Positions 5,530 through 7,277 of a DNA stretch of 7,277 nt are shown one piece after another. Within the stretch, counting starts at the first letter, position 1. Each line of letters begins with the position of its first letter. Made by a program: the position numbers and the translations under genes. Location of the stretch: positions 1 through 7,277 of the forward strand of contig JACZXN010000077.1 in assembly GCA_022571575.1 (NCBI GenBank). The letters are read 5' to 3'. Below the pieces are notes generated by a model. It was not told the origin of the DNA. It was given only the letters and a program-made list of their open reading frames with translations, and did no database searches. The stretch is from Chloroflexota bacterium. GTDB taxonomy: Bacteria; Chloroflexota; Dehalococcoidia; UBA3495.

Positions 5530-6050
5530 TCGAGTTTCCTCAGGTAGGTCATCAGGTCCAGGCTATCGGTGGCGCCGCGGTCCGCTAGAACGTCCATCTT
5601 CGCCCGGAGTAGGCTCCCGCAGAGGGTGAAGCTCAGCGAATCCGCCACCACGCGCCCGGCCATGGTCAACGGTGATCCGTTGTTGTCGAATTCCCGCAGC
5701 AGTTCGTCTCCGGAGACGCTGTAGACGACGTTGTGGGGGCTGCCAGAGGTATCGGTCCAGGTCAGGGTCACCCGCTGCACCGAAGGGTTGGGTGTGCAGG
5801 TGAGACGGTTCACGCCGCCGGCATCCAAAACGTCCGTGGCGTTCAGCGCATCGCCCGCGAACCAACTGCCGGCATGGCGGACCTCTCTGACCGCCTTGAC
5901 ATCGTCGGTCCAGAACCGCTGGATCGACAGCACCTGGAACATTCCGGCCCCGAATATTCCCGTCACCACCGTCAAGATGCTGATCGAGACCAGCAATTCG
6001 ATGAGGGTGAACCCCCCGGAGGCTTCCACGATGCGGCGGATCGGTTTCAT
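5526..6050 (-). CDS. GspJ/PilW-like minor pilin (prepilin)
   Basis: This is a class III prepilin of 174 residues. The leader MKPIRRIVEASGG has positive charges and ends in Gly13. The mature protein begins FTLIELLVSISI with Glu at +5 and a hydrophobic helix to about residue 42. The amphipathic stretch VREVRHAGSWFAGDALNAT resembles the J-type pseudopilins, whose helix is followed by a beta-rich globular domain (VQRVTLTWTD, SPHNVVYSVSGDELLREFD). Prepilin peptidase would cleave after Gly13 and methylate Phe. It would join the inner-membrane pilus assembly machine, probably in the tip complex with the I-like and K-like neighbours. The start codon lies 3 bp after the stop of the preceding gene (TGACCGATG), and its own stop overlaps the next start, so the three genes form a coupled unit. 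PilW versus GspJ cannot be decided from sequence alone. Confidence 0.85.
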   Translation of the reverse strand: MKPIRRIVEASGGFTLIELLVSISILTVVTGIFGAGMFQVLSIQRFWTDDVKAVREVRHAGSWFAGDALNATDVLDAGGVNRLTCTPNPSVQRVTLTWTDTSGSPHNVVYSVSGDELLREFDNNGSPLTMAGRVVADSLSFTLCGSLLRAKMDVLADRGATDSLDLMTYLRKLD

Positions 6051-6053
6051 CGG

Positions 6054-6623
6054 TCACGGCCCTGTACGCAGGGATTCCAAAACAAGGATGTTCCGGCCGT
6101 CTCTGGTGACGGTCACCACCACTTTCTCGATGGAGCCGCTTAAGCCGTCATCGGCCACGTAGGTCTGCGCGGCGGCGCTGACGCCAAATCCGGGTGGCAG
6201 GGTGATATTTAGGCTGGAGTCATCGGCGATGGAGGTGTAGGTGCCCGGCGGCGGCACGTACGAGAGGCTCGATACGTACTCCATCTGATTACGGGCCAGG
6301 TTCTCGGCGACGGCGCTGGCTTTGACGCGGTCGCTGGAGGTGTGGGCCGCGCCCACGCCCAACAACACCGCTGTTCCGGCCGATGAGAATATCGCCAGGG
6401 CGATGAGTGTTTCCAGCAAAGTCACGCCCAACGAGTTGAACGCCGCGGACCGGAAACGGGCGGCCACCGTCTTCGCTGGCAAAGTTACGCCCAAAGAGTT
6501 GAGCGCCGCAGACCGGGAACGGGCGGCCAGCGTCTTCGCCGTCAGTTTGCCGGGGGAAGGGTGACGGCTCATCAGGGTTTTCCGGGCGTTGCCGGTTTTG
6601 ATCGGGGCATCGTGGCTGGACAT
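6054..6623 (-). CDS. GspI/PilV-like minor pilin with duplicated leader segment
   Basis: The pilin signature is SLG followed by VTLLETLIALAIF, with cleavage expected after Gly66 and Glu at mature +5 (residue 71). The hydrophobic helix continues to about residue 88 and is followed by an amphipathic helix (SAVAENLARNQMEYVSSLSY) typical of the GspI/PilV class, which carries the motif A-x-x-x-A-x-N/R-Q-M/L-E. The globular part is short and beta-rich (SIEKVVVTVTRDGRNILVLESL). The oddity is the leader, far longer than the usual 6-30 residues: residues 28-48 and 49-69 are a tandem duplication (17 of 21 identical), so a second, defective peptidase site SLG-VTLP precedes the true one. The start is uncertain. 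ATG 6623 gives 189 residues, while ATG 6572 (Met18) would shorten the leader to 49; neither has a clear Shine-Dalgarno sequence. It lies downstream of the pilin gene after a 103-bp gap and 3 bp before the J-like gene. Confidence 0.83.
   Translation of the reverse strand: MSSHDAPIKTGNARKTLMSRHPSPGKLTAKTLAARSRSAALNSLGVTLPAKTVAARFRSAAFNSLGVTLLETLIALAIFSSAGTAVLLGVGAAHTSSDRVKASAVAENLARNQMEYVSSLSYVPPPGTYTSIADDSSLNITLPPGFGVSAAAQTYVADDGLSGSIEKVVVTVTRDGRNILVLESLRTGP
6417..6542 (-). repeat. 63-bp in-frame tandem duplication in the I-like pilin leader
   Basis: Bases 6417-6479 and 6480-6542 match at 55 of 63 positions with no gaps. The unit is exactly 21 codons, so the frame is preserved. Each unit encodes an AKT-x-AAR-x-RSAA-x-NSLGVTL segment, which includes the prepilin-peptidase recognition glycine. 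Four of the changes alter amino acids and the rest are silent. Confidence 0.93.
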
Positions 6624-6673
6624 GGGGCATGTCTCGGGCCGGGGATGGCGAAGGGCCGGTAAATGGCGTGCCC

Positions 6674-6706
6674 GGGGCTGGCTGGTCTGGGTCCAGCGCC
6701 GGCCCC
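6674..6706 (-). other. Stem-loop in the gap between major pilin and minor pilin genes
   Basis: GGGGC (6674-6678) pairs with GCCCC (6702-6706) and GCTGG (6681-6685) pairs with CCAGC (6693-6697), with a small internal loop and a 7-nt apical loop. On the minus strand it starts about 20 nt after the pilin stop. There is no U-tract, so it fits a processing or partial-readthrough element better than a full terminator. Confidence 0.35.
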
Positions 6707-6726
6707 AGGCGTCAGAGGCTATTTGT

Positions 6727-7134
6727 TTATGGGCATGACCCGCTGCTCGCCGCCACCTGGGTTAGAATCCTGCCCGAGGTGGCCCAGGTGTAACAGTAGA
6801 TGGTGGTGGGGTCGCGCAGATAGGAGCTCAAGGTCTGGGTGCTGGAGGAGTCGTCGTCGAAGTCGAAGCTATCGGTGATGAAAGCCGCGCTTGATCCGGC
6901 GGTTACGGAGAGCAGGGTGGTGTCAGCCATCATGGTGTCGATGGCTGATTGGATGGCATCCCACTCGGCGCTGGCGGCTCCGGTTTCGCCGCGGCCGGAG
7001 AACTGGATCACCAGGGGTACGATGACCGCGGCCAGAGCCACGATGATGCCCACGACAACCAGCAGTTCGATCAGGGTGAATCCCTTTTGGTTCTCTGATC
7101 CTCTCCCCAGGGTTTTTTTCAGGATATTTCGCAT
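6727..7134 (-). CDS. Type IV pilin / GspG-like major (pseudo)pilin
   Basis: This is a prepilin of 135 residues with the textbook class III signal. The 18-residue basic leader ends in QKG and is followed by FTLIELLVVVGIIVALAAVIV, with Glu at +5 and a hydrophobic helix to about residue 45. The mature protein is about 117 residues, with an alpha-helical spine (SAEWDAIQSAIDTMMADTT), an acidic loop (FDFDDDSSS) and two C-terminal cysteines (IYCYTW and SSGSC) that could close a D-region disulfide. It would be cleaved and N-methylated by prepilin peptidase and polymerised into the pilus or pseudopilus fibre. It is the first pilin gene in the operon, before a 103-bp gap and the I-J-K-like minor pilins, which suits a major subunit. 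The ATG at 7134-7132 has AGGAG (7149-7145) 10 nt upstream, a long but usable spacing. Major pilus subunit versus GspG cannot be separated without the assembly ATPase and secretin context. Confidence 0.9.
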   Translation of the reverse strand: MRNILKKTLGRGSENQKGFTLIELLVVVGIIVALAAVIVPLVIQFSGRGETGAASAEWDAIQSAIDTMMADTTLLSVTAGSSAAFITDSFDFDDDSSSTQTLSSYLRDPTTIYCYTWATSGRILTQVAASSGSCP

Positions 7135-7146
7135 CTGACTTTTTCT

Positions 7147-7175
7147 CCTATAGGGTGCTCATGGCGTCGGGTCAA
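7147..7175 (-). promoter_or_regulatory. Putative sigma70 promoter of the pilin operon
   Basis: Read on the minus strand, TTGACC (7175-7170) is followed after 17 bp by TATAGG (7152-7147), matching consensus at 5/6 and 4/6 with ideal spacing. Initiation about 7 nt further on would leave only a few bases before the pilin ATG at 7134. The -10 box overlaps the AGGAG Shine-Dalgarno sequence, so both cannot act on the same transcript. Confidence 0.45.
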
Positions 7176-7277
7176 GGTATTTCGACGTTGCCCTGATCAC
7201 CCGGCGATGTGACCGCCCCGGTCTGTGATCTGACTCGGTCGTCCGGCGTGCCGGCCGTCACCGTTGGAGGGCTTATT

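Noticed and set aside
7200..7260. CRP-like site or hairpin near the right edge (TGTGA, CCGGC-GT-GCCGG)
   Set aside because: The half-sites are not correctly paired, and the CCGGC repeat has too short a loop and is unremarkable in GC-rich DNA.
1..7277. CRISPR array, IS element, tRNA or rRNA
   Set aside because: No regularly spaced repeats with spacers, no transposase frame with terminal inverted repeats, and no tRNA or rRNA signatures seen on either strand.

Overview
The window is GC-rich bacterial chromosome with no phage, IS, CRISPR or RNA genes that I can see. The thrB-lysC pairing, the TPR/acidic-tail protein and the compact pilin cluster with a DUF11 protein suggest an uncultured Chloroflexota (Dehalococcoidia/SAR202-like) genome. 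That placement is inference only.

Left half, plus strand: the 3' part of homoserine kinase (thrB, 1-827) and a complete two-ACT-domain aspartate kinase (lysC, 876-2102), which together belong to the aspartate-family amino-acid pathway. They are followed by a TTG-started family-2 glycosyltransferase of the polyprenyl-phosphate glucosyl/mannosyltransferase type (2182-2898). A 337-bp non-coding stretch (2899-3235) carries a strong hairpin, a sigma70-like promoter overlapped by an inverted repeat, and a perfect 12-bp palindrome. It leads into an unnamed protein (3236-4072) with N-terminal TPRs, a probable HIRAN-like central domain and a very acidic tail.

Right half, minus strand, converging on the TPR gene: a pilin operon read from right to left. 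It encodes a major-type pilin (7134-6727), a GspI/PilV-like minor pilin (6623-6054), a GspJ/PilW-like minor pilin (6050-5526) and a GspK/PilX-like protein with two DUF11 repeats (5529-4144). The last three genes are 3 bp apart or overlapping and follow the order I-J-K of type II secretion / type IV pilus tip complexes. The last protein is therefore a plausible pilus-tip subunit or adhesin.

The most unusual thing in the window is a set of short, diverged tandem duplications at gene ends. The first ~35 bp of lysC are repeated just upstream of its start codon. Its last codons plus stop are repeated just downstream of its stop. The I-like pilin carries a 63-bp (21-codon) duplication that copies its prepilin-peptidase site. 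A 16-bp-period repeat lies between the convergent genes. Both lysC repeats differ from the gene partly at silent codon positions, so they could be scars of a gene replacement, or an assembly artefact from strain variants.
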